Source: Streptomyces venezuelae (GTDB lineage: Bacteria > Actinomycetota > Actinomycetes > Streptomycetales > Streptomycetaceae). From it: DNA of 64,000 nucleotides. The position numbers were made by a program, and so were the translations under genes. Positions 41,668 through 50,118 of this stretch are shown one piece after another (position 1 is the first letter of the stretch; each line of letters starts with the position of its first letter). Location of the stretch: positions 7,006,001 to 7,070,000 of the forward strand of contig NZ_CP029192.1 of the NCBI RefSeq assembly GCF_008642315.1, in the 5' to 3' direction. Under the pieces are notes generated by a model. That model worked only from the letters and a program-made list of their open reading frames with translations, had not been told where the DNA came from and did not search any database.

Positions 41668-42651
41668 GTGCGCCTGCGCACCCCCCTCGCCCTGTTCGGG
41701 GCCGCGCTCCTCGTGCTCGTGGCGCCGCCGCTGCTCACCACGGGCAGCGGCGCCGACACCGGCACACAGATCCCCGGCCTGCGCTTCATGGTCCCCAACA
41801 CGCCCGGCGGCGGCTACGACATCACCGCACGCACCGCCGCCAAGAACGCCGAGGACGCCGGACTCACCCACAACATCGAGGTGTTCAACCTGCCCGGAGC
41901 CGGCGGCACCGTCGGCCTGACCCGGCTCGTCGGCGAGCACGGCAACGGCAAGCTCGCCATGTCGATGGGGCTCGGCGTCGTCGGCGCCGCCCGATCCAAC
42001 GACTCGCCCAAGACCCTCGCCGACACGACCCCCATCGCCCGGCTCACCGAGGAGCAGGACGTCGTCGTGGTCGCCAAGAACTCCCCGTACAAGACCATCG
42101 GGCAGCTCGTCGACGCCTGGAAGGCGGACCCCGGGAAGGTGCCTGTGGGTGGGGGTTCGTCGCCCGGCGGGCCCGATCACCTCGCCCCGATGCTCATGGC
42201 CCGCGCCGCCGGCATCGACCCGAAGAAGGTCAACTACGTGCCCTTCGACGGGGGCGGTGAGCTTCTTGCCTCCATCCTCGGGAGCAAGGTCGCCTTCGGG
42301 GTCTCCGGAGTCGGCGAGTACCTCGACCAGATCACGTCGGGCGAGCTGCGCCTGCTCGCCGTCACCGGCCCCGAGCGGGTCAAGGGCCTGGACGGACCCA
42401 CCCTCAAGGAGTCCGGCTACGACGTGGACTTCACCAACTGGCGCGGCATCGTCGCCCCGCCAGGACTCAGCGACGCGGAGCGCGAGAAGCTCACCGGGCT
42501 CGTCAAGAAGCTGCACGGGTCCGCCGAGTGGCGGGAGTCGCTCAAGAAGAACGGGTGGGACGACGCCTTCCTCACCGGAGAGAAGTTCGGCGACTTCCTG
42601 GACGCCCAGGACAAGCGCGTCGTCTCGGTACTGAAGGAGCTGGGACTGTGA
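41668..42651 (+). CDS. tctC: Tripartite tricarboxylate transporter substrate-binding protein
   Basis: A 327-aa extracytoplasmic binding protein of the TctC/Bug family, which captures citrate-like or other carboxylates. The signal segment is LALFGAALLVLVAPPLLTTG. The mature part shows family hallmarks: RFMVPNTPGGGYDITAR, GAGGTVGLTRL, VPVGGGSSPGGPDHLAPMLM, VNYVPFDGGGELLASILG and WRGIVAPPGLSD. There is no lipobox Cys. The start is GTG 41668, with AGGTGG about 8 bp upstream; other in-frame GTGs occur just before. It overlaps tctB by GTGA, so the three genes are one transcript. Confidence 0.92.
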   Translation: MRLRTPLALFGAALLVLVAPPLLTTGSGADTGTQIPGLRFMVPNTPGGGYDITARTAAKNAEDAGLTHNIEVFNLPGAGGTVGLTRLVGEHGNGKLAMSMGLGVVGAARSNDSPKTLADTTPIARLTEEQDVVVVAKNSPYKTIGQLVDAWKADPGKVPVGGGSSPGGPDHLAPMLMARAAGIDPKKVNYVPFDGGGELLASILGSKVAFGVSGVGEYLDQITSGELRLLAVTGPERVKGLDGPTLKESGYDVDFTNWRGIVAPPGLSDAEREKLTGLVKKLHGSAEWRESLKKNGWDDAFLTGEKFGDFLDAQDKRVVSVLKELGL

Positions 42652-43205
42652 GCACCGACGGCCTCCCCGACCGGCCCGGCAACCCCGCTGCCACCGACGC
42701 GCCGCGCGGCCGCCGCGCCTGGCTGCGCGAGCACTCCGAACTCGGCGTGTGCGTCCTGCTCCTCGCGCTCGGCACCCTAGTCCTCACCGACGCCCTCACC
42801 ATGGACGTCGAGATCGCCCAGCGCGGCCCCATCGGCCCGAAGACCGTGCCGATCGTGGTCGGGGCCGGGCTGCTCGTCGTCGCGCTCCTGCTCGCCGTCG
42901 ACGTGCTGCGCGGCGGGCGCGGCGAGGCCGAGGGCGGCGAGGACATCGACCTCTCCGAACCCGCAGACTGGCGCACCGTGCTGCTGCTCGCCGGCGTCTT
43001 CCTCGCCACCGCCGTCCTCATCGAACCGGTCGGCTTCCCCGTCGCGGGGGCGCTGCTCTTCTGGGGCGCCGCCTACGCGCTCGGCAGCCGCCACCTCGAC
43101 CGCGACCCGCTCATCGCCGCCGGGCTCTCCGTCGTCACGTACGAAGTCTTCAACAACCTGCTCGGCGTGCCCCTGCCGGGCGGCCCCCTGATGGGAGTGC
43201 TGTGA
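42648..43205 (+). CDS. tctB: Tripartite tricarboxylate transporter small membrane subunit
   Basis: A 185-aa TctB-family membrane protein. Four predicted spans occur at about residues 30-48, 67-87, 109-128 and 135-180 ([60 protein letters not shown]; and a C-terminal pair ending [13 protein letters not shown]). [13 protein letters not shown] is the family motif. The GTG at 42648 overlaps the tctC stop. Its stop is one base before the tctA ATG. Confidence 0.9.
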   Translation: MSTDGLPDRPGNPAATDAPRGRRAWLREHSELGVCVLLLALGTLVLTDALTMDVEIAQRGPIGPKTVPIVVGAGLLVVALLLAVDVLRGGRGEAEGGEDIDLSEPADWRTVLLLAGVFLATAVLIEPVGFPVAGALLFWGAAYALGSRHLDRDPLIAAGLSVVTYEVFNNLLGVPLPGGPLMGVL

Positions 43206-43206
43206 C

Positions 43207-44712
43207 ATGGACGCCTTCACCTCCCTCATGGACGGCTTCGGCACGGCCCTGACCCCGATCAACCTGCTGTGGGCCGCCGTCGGCGTGCTGCTCGGCACCG
43301 CGATCGGCGTGCTCCCCGGCATCGGGCCCGCGATGGCCGTCGCGCTGCTGCTCCCCGTGACCTACGGACTCGAACCGACCGGCGCCTTCATCATGTTCGC
43401 CGGCATCTACTACGGCGCGATGTTCGGCGGCTCGACGACCTCCATCCTGCTCAACACACCCGGCGAGAGCGCCGCCGTCGTCGCGGCCATGGAAGGCCAT
43501 CCGATGGCCAAGGCCGGGCGGGGCGCACAGGCACTCGCCGCCGCGGCCATCGGGCACTTCGCGGGCGGCATGATCGGCACGCTGCTCCTGGTCGCGCTCG
43601 CCCCCACCGTCGCCGACCTCGCCGTCGACATCGGCGCGCCCGACTACTTCGCCATCATGGTGCTCGCGTTCATCGCCGTCACCTCCGTGCTCGGCTCGTC
43701 CCGCGTCCGCGGCCTCGCCTCGCTCCTCATCGGCCTGACCATCGGCCTGGTCGGCCTCGACCAGATGACGGGCCAGCAGCGGCTCACCTTCGGCTCGCTC
43801 CAACTCGCCGACGGCGTCGACGTGGTCATCGTCGCGGTGGGCCTCTTCGCCATCGGCGAGGCCCTGTGGGTAGCCGCCCACCTGCGCCGCACCAGCGGAC
43901 AGGCGATCCCCGTGGGCCGCCCCTGGCTGGGCGGGGACGACGTGAGGCGCACCTGGAAGTCCTGGCTGCGCGGCCCCCTCATCGGCTTCCCCTTCGGCGC
44001 CATCCCGGCGGGCGGCGCGGAGATCCCGACGTTCCTGTCGTACGTGACGGAGAAGCGGTTGTCGAAGCACAAGGACGAGTGGGGCAAGGGCGCCATCGAG
44101 GGCGTCGCGGGCCCGGAGTCGGCGGCCTCCGCGTCGGCGGCGGGCACCCTCGTCTCCATGCTCACGCTCGGCCTGCCCACGACCGCCGTCGCCGCCGTGA
44201 TGCTCGCCGCCTTCCAGCAGTACGGCATCCAGCCGGGCCCGCTCCTCTTCGAACGCGAGGCGGACCTCGTCTGGGGCCTCATCGCCTCCCTGTTCGTCGG
44301 GATGGTGCTCCTGCTGGCACTCAACCTGCCCCTCGCCCCGGTCTGGGCGAAGCTCCTGCGCATCCCGCGGCCCTACCTCTACGCGGGCATCCTGTTCTTC
44401 GCGGCCGTCGGCGCCTACGCGGTCGGCGGCGAAGCCCTCGACCTCGTCGTCCTGCTCGTCATCGGCCTGATCGGCTTCGGCATGCGGCGCTACGGACTGC
44501 CGGTCCTGCCCGCCGTCATCGGCGTCATCCTCGGCCCGAACGCCGAGCAACAGCTGCGCCGCGCCCTGCAGATCAGCGACGGCGACGCGGGCGGGCTCCT
44601 CACGCCGTTCTCCGTGACGGTCTATGGCCTCATCGTCCTGATCGTGGCCTGGCCCTTGTTGAGGAAGGCGGTGGTGCGGGCGCGACGCCGTGACGTAGAC
44701 GTAGAGGCATGA
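43207..44712 (+). CDS. tctA: Tripartite tricarboxylate transporter large permease
   Basis: A 501-aa TctA-family permease with about 11-12 helices, carrying the sodium-coupled transport path. Diagnostic segments are [51 protein letters not shown] near residues 58-90, [16 protein letters not shown] and [27 protein letters not shown]. Length and motif order are normal. ATG 43207 lies one base after the tctB stop, and its own stop overlaps the GNAT gene (ATGA), so four genes are coupled. Confidence 0.95.
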   Translation: MDAFTSLMDGFGTALTPINLLWAAVGVLLGTAIGVLPGIGPAMAVALLLPVTYGLEPTGAFIMFAGIYYGAMFGGSTTSILLNTPGESAAVVAAMEGHPMAKAGRGAQALAAAAIGHFAGGMIGTLLLVALAPTVADLAVDIGAPDYFAIMVLAFIAVTSVLGSSRVRGLASLLIGLTIGLVGLDQMTGQQRLTFGSLQLADGVDVVIVAVGLFAIGEALWVAAHLRRTSGQAIPVGRPWLGGDDVRRTWKSWLRGPLIGFPFGAIPAGGAEIPTFLSYVTEKRLSKHKDEWGKGAIEGVAGPESAASASAAGTLVSMLTLGLPTTAVAAVMLAAFQQYGIQPGPLLFEREADLVWGLIASLFVGMVLLLALNLPLAPVWAKLLRIPRPYLYAGILFFAAVGAYAVGGEALDLVVLLVIGLIGFGMRRYGLPVLPAVIGVILGPNAEQQLRRALQISDGDAGGLLTPFSVTVYGLIVLIVAWPLLRKAVVRARRRDVDVEA

Positions 44713-45182
44713 CCACCACCGAGGGCCCCACGGACATCCGCCTCGCCACCGCCGCCGACGTGCCCGCCGTGCGGGCGGTCACCGACGCGGCGTACCACCC
44801 CTACATCGCACGCATCGGGCTCGTCCCCCGCCCGATGGAGGCCGATCACGCGGCCGATGTGGCGGCGGGCTTCGTGTACGTCACCGGGGACCCCGTGGTG
44901 GGTCTCCTCGTGCTCGTCCCTCGCCCCTACGAAGGACGGCTCCTCCTGGAGTCGATCGCGGTCCACCCCGACGCCGCGGGGCAGGGGGTGGGCCGCCGTC
45001 TGCTCTCCTTCGCGGAAGCCCACGCGCGCGAGCTGGGGCTTCCCGAGATCCGGCTCCACACCAACGCCCTCATGTGGGAGAACCAGAAGATCTACGCACG
45101 GTACGGATACGAGGTCGTCGAGCGGCGGGTGGACGGGCCGTACGACCGGATCCACTACCGCAAGCGGCTCACGGACGGCTGA
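44709..45182 (+). CDS. GNAT family N-acetyltransferase
   Basis: A 157-aa single-domain GNAT enzyme. The acetyl-CoA-binding motif A is [29 protein letters not shown] near residues 75-103. Motif B is [22 protein letters not shown]. The acceptor is unknown. Its coupling to tctA by ATGA is unusual; it may modify the imported carboxylate or simply share the transcript. Confidence 0.87.
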   Translation: MTTTEGPTDIRLATAADVPAVRAVTDAAYHPYIARIGLVPRPMEADHAADVAAGFVYVTGDPVVGLLVLVPRPYEGRLLLESIAVHPDAAGQGVGRRLLSFAEAHARELGLPEIRLHTNALMWENQKIYARYGYEVVERRVDGPYDRIHYRKRLTDG

Positions 45183-45206
45183 CGGCGTGGTCGCACCCGC
45201 GGCACC

Positions 45207-45347
45207 TCAGCCGTCCGGCCACCACGTCCGCTGGATGTCCTTGCGGACCTCGGGCCTCTCCTGCGGCCGGGACTCCGCCTCCTGACGCTCCCGCACCTGA
45301 CGGCTGACGGTCTTGGCGGCGGGTTTGTGCGTGGTCACTCGGCGCAT
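45207..45347 (-). CDS. Small basic hypothetical protein (46 aa)
   Basis: A 46-aa frame from ATG 45347 (MRRVTTHKPAAKTVSRQV) to TGA 45207 is preceded by AGGAGG at ideal distance, the main reason to call it. The product is highly charged (RERQEAESRPQERPEVRKD) and ends TWWPDG. It has no membrane span or Cys. It is convergent with the GNAT gene and divergent from the triple-fusion gene. I do not recognise the family. Confidence 0.5.
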   Translation of the reverse strand: MRRVTTHKPAAKTVSRQVRERQEAESRPQERPEVRKDIQRTWWPDG

Positions 45348-45468
45348 CGCGGCCTCCTGCCTTCTGCTTCCTGCCTTACCGATGTCCATTCAAGGCCCGT
45401 CGTAGACCTCTTGCGGCCCGCTTTCTGATCGAGGGCCGAATGTCAGTGGCGGCTGCGACCATCGGGAC

Positions 45469-46974
45469 ATGACGAGCAACGAGGCGCCGGAGCCCATCGA
45501 TTGGGACGCCGCGGCGGCCACCTTCGACGACGAGCCGGATCACGGTCTGCGCGACAGGACGGTGCGCGCGGCCTGGGCGGACCGGATGCGGGACTGGCTG
45601 CCGGACACCCCCGGTGACGTCCTCGACCTCGGCTGCGGCACCGGCAGCCTCGCGCTGCTCGCCGCCGGGCTCGGGCACCGGGTCACCGGGGTCGACCTCT
45701 CGCCGGACATGGTGGAGCTGGCCCGCGAGAAGCTGGCGGGCCGGGACGCCGAGGTGCTGGTCGGCGACGCGGGCCTGCCGCCGGTCCAGGGGCGGCGGTT
45801 CGACGTCGTCCTCGCCCGCCACGTCCTGTGGACCTTCCCGGACCCGGAGGCGACCCTGCGGCACTGGTGCGGCCTGCTGCGCCCCGGCGGAAGACTGATC
45901 CTCGTCGAGGGCGTGTGGGGCACGGTGAGCCCGTCCGGGCTCCCCATGTCCCGCCTGGTGGCGGCCCTCACCCCGCTCGTCGCCCGCATCCACTCCGAGC
46001 GGCTCTCGGGGGACGCGCGGCTGTGGGGCAGACGCGTCGACGACGAGCGGTACGCGGTGGTGGGCGTGGCGCCGGACGCCCCGGCCCGGCACTCCGAGAT
46101 CGTCGACGTCCACCTGATCCTGCGCCGCGGCGACGAGGTCCTGCTCGCCCGCCGGTCCGGCACGGGGTACGGGGACGGCCTCCTGCACCTCCCCTCGGGC
46201 CACGTGGAGGACGGCGAGGACGTCCGCGCGGCCGTCATCAGGGAGGCCCGCGAAGAGATCGGCCTCGACCTCGACCCCGCCGACCTGCGCGTGGAGGCGG
46301 TCGTCCAGCACCGCGGCCCCGGGCAGGCGCCGCGCACCGGATGGTTCTTCTCGGCGGAGCACGGCGCGGGCGGCGAGCCGGTCAACGCCGAGCCGGACAA
46401 GTGTTCCGAGCTCGTCTGGCACCCGCTGTCCGCGCTGCCGCACGACATGGTGGCGTACTGCAGGGCGGGCCTGGCCGCCTGGCGCGCGGGGGAGCGGTTC
46501 CTCGTGCACTGGCAGTCCGACGGGGAAGCCGTGGCCTACGAGGGCGACCGTGCCACGGCGCCGGAATCCCTCGCCCCCGCGGTGCGGACGGGCGGGGTCC
46601 ACCACGTGGAGCTGTGGGTGCCCGACCTGGCGGCGGCCAAGGGCCCGTGGGGGTGGCTGCTCGGCGCGCTGGGCCATGTGCCGTTCCAGCGCTGGGGCCA
46701 CGGCATGAGCTGGCGGCGCGACGAGACGTATATCGTCCTGGAACAGTCCCCGGACCTGCGCCCCGGCGGCCACGACCGGCACCGCCCCGGCCTCAACCAC
46801 CTGGCGTTCCACGTCGCCGACCGGGCCGGGCTCGACGCGCTCGTGACCGCCGCACCCGACCACGGCTGGTCCCTCCTCTTCGCGGACCGCCACCCCCACG
46901 CGGGCGGCGACGGGCGGTACGCGGCGTACCTGGAGGACGCGTGGGGGTACGAAGTGGAACTGGTGGCCGAGTAG
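45469..46974 (+). CDS. Methyltransferase-NUDIX-VOC triple-domain fusion
   Basis: A 501-aa protein joining three normally separate domains. Residues 1-205 are a class I SAM methyltransferase: VLDLGCGTGSLALLAAGLGHRVTGVDLS is motif I and VLARHVLWTFPDPEA is motif IV. Residues 215-360 are a NUDIX hydrolase with the complete box GHVEDGEDVRAAVIREAREEIGL, preceded by VHLILRRGDEVLLARR. Residues 370-501 are a VOC/glyoxalase-like metal-binding domain (GGVHHVELWVPDLAAAK ... GLNHLAFHVADRAGLD ... YAAYLEDAWGYEVELV). All key motifs appear intact. The reading frame is continuous with linkers, so a sequencing frameshift is not required. Substrates are unknown; such a fusion suggests detoxification or housecleaning of a nucleotide-linked metabolite. 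Confidence 0.88.
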   Translation: MTSNEAPEPIDWDAAAATFDDEPDHGLRDRTVRAAWADRMRDWLPDTPGDVLDLGCGTGSLALLAAGLGHRVTGVDLSPDMVELAREKLAGRDAEVLVGDAGLPPVQGRRFDVVLARHVLWTFPDPEATLRHWCGLLRPGGRLILVEGVWGTVSPSGLPMSRLVAALTPLVARIHSERLSGDARLWGRRVDDERYAVVGVAPDAPARHSEIVDVHLILRRGDEVLLARRSGTGYGDGLLHLPSGHVEDGEDVRAAVIREAREEIGLDLDPADLRVEAVVQHRGPGQAPRTGWFFSAEHGAGGEPVNAEPDKCSELVWHPLSALPHDMVAYCRAGLAAWRAGERFLVHWQSDGEAVAYEGDRATAPESLAPAVRTGGVHHVELWVPDLAAAKGPWGWLLGALGHVPFQRWGHGMSWRRDETYIVLEQSPDLRPGGHDRHRPGLNHLAFHVADRAGLDALVTAAPDHGWSLLFADRHPHAGGDGRYAAYLEDAWGYEVELVAE

Positions 46975-47012
46975 CCCAACCCCCGGCCCGACTCCGAACA
47001 GTGCCCCGCCCC

Positions 47013-47498
47013 TCAGCGCAGATCGAACCCCTCGCCCAGCGCCAGCGCCTCCAGCTCGTCCAGGGCGCGGGTTGCCGCGGCGGCCGCCTCCGGGTCCGCT
47101 GCGGCGAGCCCGCTCTGCGCGAACTCGTCCTCGTCCAGGCGCAGTACGGTGCCGCGGTCGGGGGAGACCCACAGGTCCAGGTCCAGGTCCTCCACCGTCA
47201 GGACGGCGCCGTCGTGGACGGCGGGGCGGGTCACGTCGCAGTACCAGCCCTTGAGGGTCCCGTCCGCGGCGTACACCTCCTTGATCGCGTACCAGCGGTC
47301 GCGCCAGTAGTGCTCCACGAAGACGTCGCCCGGCTCGAAGCGCACGAAGCCGAAGTCACGGACCCCGGGTGCCGCCCAGGGTGCCCGGACGGTGAGGTGG
47401 TTGCCGTCGTCGTCCAGCAGCTCCGCGGGGTACCGGATCTTCGTGCGGCCCGCCTTGACGAGTGCGACCTCCACGTCGTCAGCCGAGAGTGCGGACAT
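47013..47498 (-). CDS. DUF402 domain-containing protein
   Basis: A 161-aa cytoplasmic protein with the DUF402 fold. This family contains phosphatases such as FomD (cytidylyl-phosphonate hydrolase) and SA1684-like nucleoside diphosphatases. Signature segments are FEPGDVFVEHYWRDRWYAIKEVYAADGTLKGWYCDVTRP near residues 55-93 and LTVEDLDLDLWVSPDRGTVLRLDEDEF near 100-126. The acidic residues D.D.D.W and DEDEF are the probable Mn2+ ligands. It starts at ATG 47498, overlapping the end of the GNAT gene by 20 bp, so both are cotranscribed leftward. Confidence 0.87.
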   Translation of the reverse strand: MSALSADDVEVALVKAGRTKIRYPAELLDDDGNHLTVRAPWAAPGVRDFGFVRFEPGDVFVEHYWRDRWYAIKEVYAADGTLKGWYCDVTRPAVHDGAVLTVEDLDLDLWVSPDRGTVLRLDEDEFAQSGLAAADPEAAAAATRALDELEALALGEGFDLR

Positions 47499-48417
47499 GG
47501 CGGACCTCCGTCGCGCAGATCTCGTAGCCGAACCACCTGTTGATCGCCAGCATCGGCTCGTTCCCGGCGTCGTTGCCCGTGAACGCCTCCGTGCAGCCCG
47601 CCGCGCGGGCCCGGTGCAGGGAGTCGTTCTTGGCGAGCTTGGCCAGGCCGCGGCCGCGGTGGGCGCGCGCGGTGCCGGTCATGTTGGAGGAGTAGCGGCC
47701 CGCGCCGTCCGCGCGGGCCAGGCTGAACGCGGCCGGAGACCCGTCCACGAGCGCCACCGTGGTGAGCTCCTGGCTGACCAGCGGGTGACGCCAGGTCTCG
47801 GCGAGCCAGTGCTCGTAGTCCGAGAACTCGGCGGCCACATCGCCCGGTTCGTCCGCCACCGTCTCCGCGTCCAGCGCGAACAGCGGGCGCGCGTCGTCCG
47901 CGAACACCGACCCCGCCACCAGCTCGACCCCGGCCGGCGGCTCGCGGCGGGGCGGCAGCGTGCCGTGCGCCAGGTCGAGGCGGAGGAAGTGCGCGCTGCG
48001 CCGCGCCCGGTAGCCGCGGCGGGCGGCGAAAGCGAGGTGCGCGGGCTCGTCGAGCACCCACGAGTAGACGTCCCGCACGCCCGCGTCGGCGAGGTACTCC
48101 TCCGCCGTGCGCAGGAGCAGCGTCCCGGCGCCCCGGCCGAGCCGCGCGGGATGTACGTAGATGTTGGCGAAGCCCTGGCCCGGCTCGGGGCTGTCATGGG
48201 CGACGCCGACCTGCGCCGTGCCGATGACCTCGCCGTCGGTCTCCGCGACCAACTGCCGGTAGCCGGCGTCCGGATGGGCGTGGGCGCGGTCGAAGGCGAC
48301 CGAGGCGGGCGTGGCGAGCATGGCGGGCACGCAGGCCCGGCGTACGGCGGCGAAACCCGCGTCGTCCGCGGCGGCGGTCGGCCCGTCGCGGTCGAGGGCT
48401 CGGACGATCACTGTCAT
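47479..48417 (-). CDS. Tandem-GNAT N-acetyltransferase
   Basis: A 312-aa protein with two GNAT folds. The N-terminal one (residues 1-155) has an intact CoA motif NIYVHPARLGRGAGTLLLRTAEEYLADAG. The C-terminal one (155-312) has a weaker motif, TGTARAHRGRGLAKLAKNDSLHRARAAG, followed by NEPMLAINRWFGYEICATEV. This arrangement resembles mycothiol synthase (MshD) and related double GNATs, but the sequence is not close enough to assign. The ATG at 48417 follows an Arg/Ala-rich non-coding stretch. It is divergent from the GntR gene, 97 bp apart. Confidence 0.85.
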   Translation of the reverse strand: MTVIVRALDRDGPTAAADDAGFAAVRRACVPAMLATPASVAFDRAHAHPDAGYRQLVAETDGEVIGTAQVGVAHDSPEPGQGFANIYVHPARLGRGAGTLLLRTAEEYLADAGVRDVYSWVLDEPAHLAFAARRGYRARRSAHFLRLDLAHGTLPPRREPPAGVELVAGSVFADDARPLFALDAETVADEPGDVAAEFSDYEHWLAETWRHPLVSQELTTVALVDGSPAAFSLARADGAGRYSSNMTGTARAHRGRGLAKLAKNDSLHRARAAGCTEAFTGNDAGNEPMLAINRWFGYEICATEVRHVRTLG

Positions 48418-48514
48418 GCGCGGCACGGTACGGGCGGGACGCGCCGCACCGCTCCCCATTTTTCGCGGGGTGCTCCACCCCTCGTTTTCCGCGCCCGTGC
48501 GGGACAATCACCCC

Positions 48515-48895
48515 GTGACGCTGAAGATCGACATCGACGCGGGCGCGAGCGACGCGCCGTACGAGCAGGTGCGCGCCCGGATCGCCGAGCAGGCGAGGTC
48601 CGGGGCGCTGCCCGCCGGCTACAAGCTGCCCACCGTGCGGGGGCTCGCCGAGTCCCTCGGACTCGCCGCCAACACGGTGGCGAAGGCCTACCGGGCGCTG
48701 GAGGCCGACGGGGTCATCGAGACCCGGGGGCGGAACGGGACGTTCGTCGCGGCGGCGGGCGACGCGGCCGCCCGGGCCGCGTCGACGGAGGCGCAGGCGT
48801 ACGCCGAGCGGGCCCGCAGGCTCGGCCTCACGCAGGACGCCGCGCTGGCGGCGGTGCGGGACGCGCTGCGCGCGGCGTACGGGAACTCCGGGTAG
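48515..48895 (+). CDS. GntR-family regulator, YtrA subfamily
   Basis: A 126-aa repressor. The winged HTH (residues 12-75: APYEQVRARIAEQARSGALPAGYKLPTVRGLAESLGLAANTVAKAYRALE) is followed by only about 50 residues of helical dimerisation region. This is the short YtrA arrangement that usually controls ABC exporters. No ABC gene adjoins, so the target is unknown. GTG 48515 lies 6 bp after a GACAAT hexamer (48503-48508), which suggests a leaderless transcript. It is convergent with the AAA ATPase gene, 22 bp between stops. Confidence 0.9.
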   Translation: MTLKIDIDAGASDAPYEQVRARIAEQARSGALPAGYKLPTVRGLAESLGLAANTVAKAYRALEADGVIETRGRNGTFVAAAGDAAARAASTEAQAYAERARRLGLTQDAALAAVRDALRAAYGNSG

Positions 48896-48917
48896 GGATC
48901 ACCCGGCCGCCCCGCGC

Positions 48918-50012
48918 CTACAGATACAGCCCCGAATCCGCCCCCTCCCGCTGCTCCGGCACCGACGTCGGCGACGTGCCCCTGCGCAGGGCGAACAGTT
49001 CCGCGAGGGTCGCGCCCTCGCGTGGCACCCCCTCCTCCGTGCCGAGCCACTCCACCGCCTCGGGGCGGGTCAGCGGGCCCACCTCGACGCGGGCCAGGCA
49101 GCGGCCGGGGCGGACCACCGCGGGGTGCAGGCGCTCCAGGTCCTCGTTGGTCGTGACCCCCACCAGCACGTTCCTACCCTGTCCGAGCAGGCCGTCCGTC
49201 AGGTTGAGCAGCCGCGAGAGGGCCTGGCCCGCTGTGTGCTTGGCCTCGCCGCGGATCAGTTCGTCGCAGTCCTCCAGGAGCAGCAGCCGCCAGCGGCCCT
49301 TCGCCGTCCCGTCGTCCTCGCCGATCGCGATGTCCATCAGATAGCCGACGTCGCTGAACAGCCGCTCCGGATCAAGCACGCAGTCCACCTGGCACCAGTC
49401 CCGCCACGAGCGCGCGAGGGTCCGCAGCGCCGACGTCTTGCCGGTGCCCGGCGGGCCGTGGAGCAGCAGCAGACGCCCCGAGATGTCCTCGGGCGTCGTC
49501 TTCATCAGGGTGTCCATGGCGTCGGCGACCGGCGCCGTGTAGTTGGCCCGGACCTCGTCCCAGGTGCCGGCCGAGATCTGGCGGGTGGTGCGGTGCGGGC
49601 CGCGCCGCGGGGATACGTACCAGAAGCCCATCGTCACGTTCTCCGGCTGGGGTTCCGGTTCGTCCTGCGCGCCGTCCGTGGCCCGGCCGAGGACCGTCTC
49701 GGCGAGTTCGGCGCTGGTCGCGGTCACCGTGACGTCCGCGCCGCGGTTCCAGCGCGAGACCAGCAGCGTCCAGCCGTCGCCCTCGGCGAGCGTGGCGCTG
49801 CGGTCGTCGTCGCGGGCCGCGCGGAGCACCTTCGCGCCGGACGGCAGCAGCGTGGAACCTGGCTTGACACGGTCGATGTTGGCGCTGTGCGAGAACGGCT
49901 GCTCGCCCGTGGCGAAGCGGCCGAGGAAAAGGGCGTCCACGACATCCGTGGGGGAGTCGCTGTCGTCGACGTTGAGCCGGATCGGCAGGGCGTCCTGAGG
50001 GTTCGCAGACAT
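48918..50012 (-). CDS. DUF5925/AAA family ATPase
   Basis: A 364-aa actinobacterial ATPase. An N-terminal DUF5925-like region (residues 1-150; DVVDALFLGRFATGEQPFSHS, GADVTVTATS) precedes a classical AAA domain. Walker A is LLLHGPPGTGKTSALRTLARSW near residue 180, Walker B is WRLLLLEDCDELIRG, sensor 1 is VLVGVTTNEDL, and the Arg finger region is HPAVVRPGRCLARVEV. AAA proteins of this layout remodel protein complexes, but the target is unknown. The ATG at 50012 is the best coding start. The gene is divergent from the glycoside hydrolase gene, whose promoter it faces. Confidence 0.87.
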   Translation of the reverse strand: MSANPQDALPIRLNVDDSDSPTDVVDALFLGRFATGEQPFSHSANIDRVKPGSTLLPSGAKVLRAARDDDRSATLAEGDGWTLLVSRWNRGADVTVTATSAELAETVLGRATDGAQDEPEPQPENVTMGFWYVSPRRGPHRTTRQISAGTWDEVRANYTAPVADAMDTLMKTTPEDISGRLLLLHGPPGTGKTSALRTLARSWRDWCQVDCVLDPERLFSDVGYLMDIAIGEDDGTAKGRWRLLLLEDCDELIRGEAKHTAGQALSRLLNLTDGLLGQGRNVLVGVTTNEDLERLHPAVVRPGRCLARVEVGPLTRPEAVEWLGTEEGVPREGATLAELFALRRGTSPTSVPEQREGADSGLYL

Positions 50013-50104
50013 GCCGACATGATCCGGCACGTGTGCGCCGTTGTGCACCCGTTTTCCGCCGTGCGCCGGAGTCCGGGACCTGTTCCGCCGCCGACCGGTC
50101 CCGC

Positions 50105-50110
50105 TAGCCT
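50105..50110 (+). promoter_or_regulatory. -10 element of glycoside hydrolase gene (leaderless)
   Basis: TAGCCT lies 8 bp before ATG 50119. Such spacing puts the transcription start at or next to the start codon, the usual sign of a leaderless Streptomyces mRNA. No -35 of quality is seen. Confidence 0.45.
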
Positions 50111-50118
50111 GGCCGACG

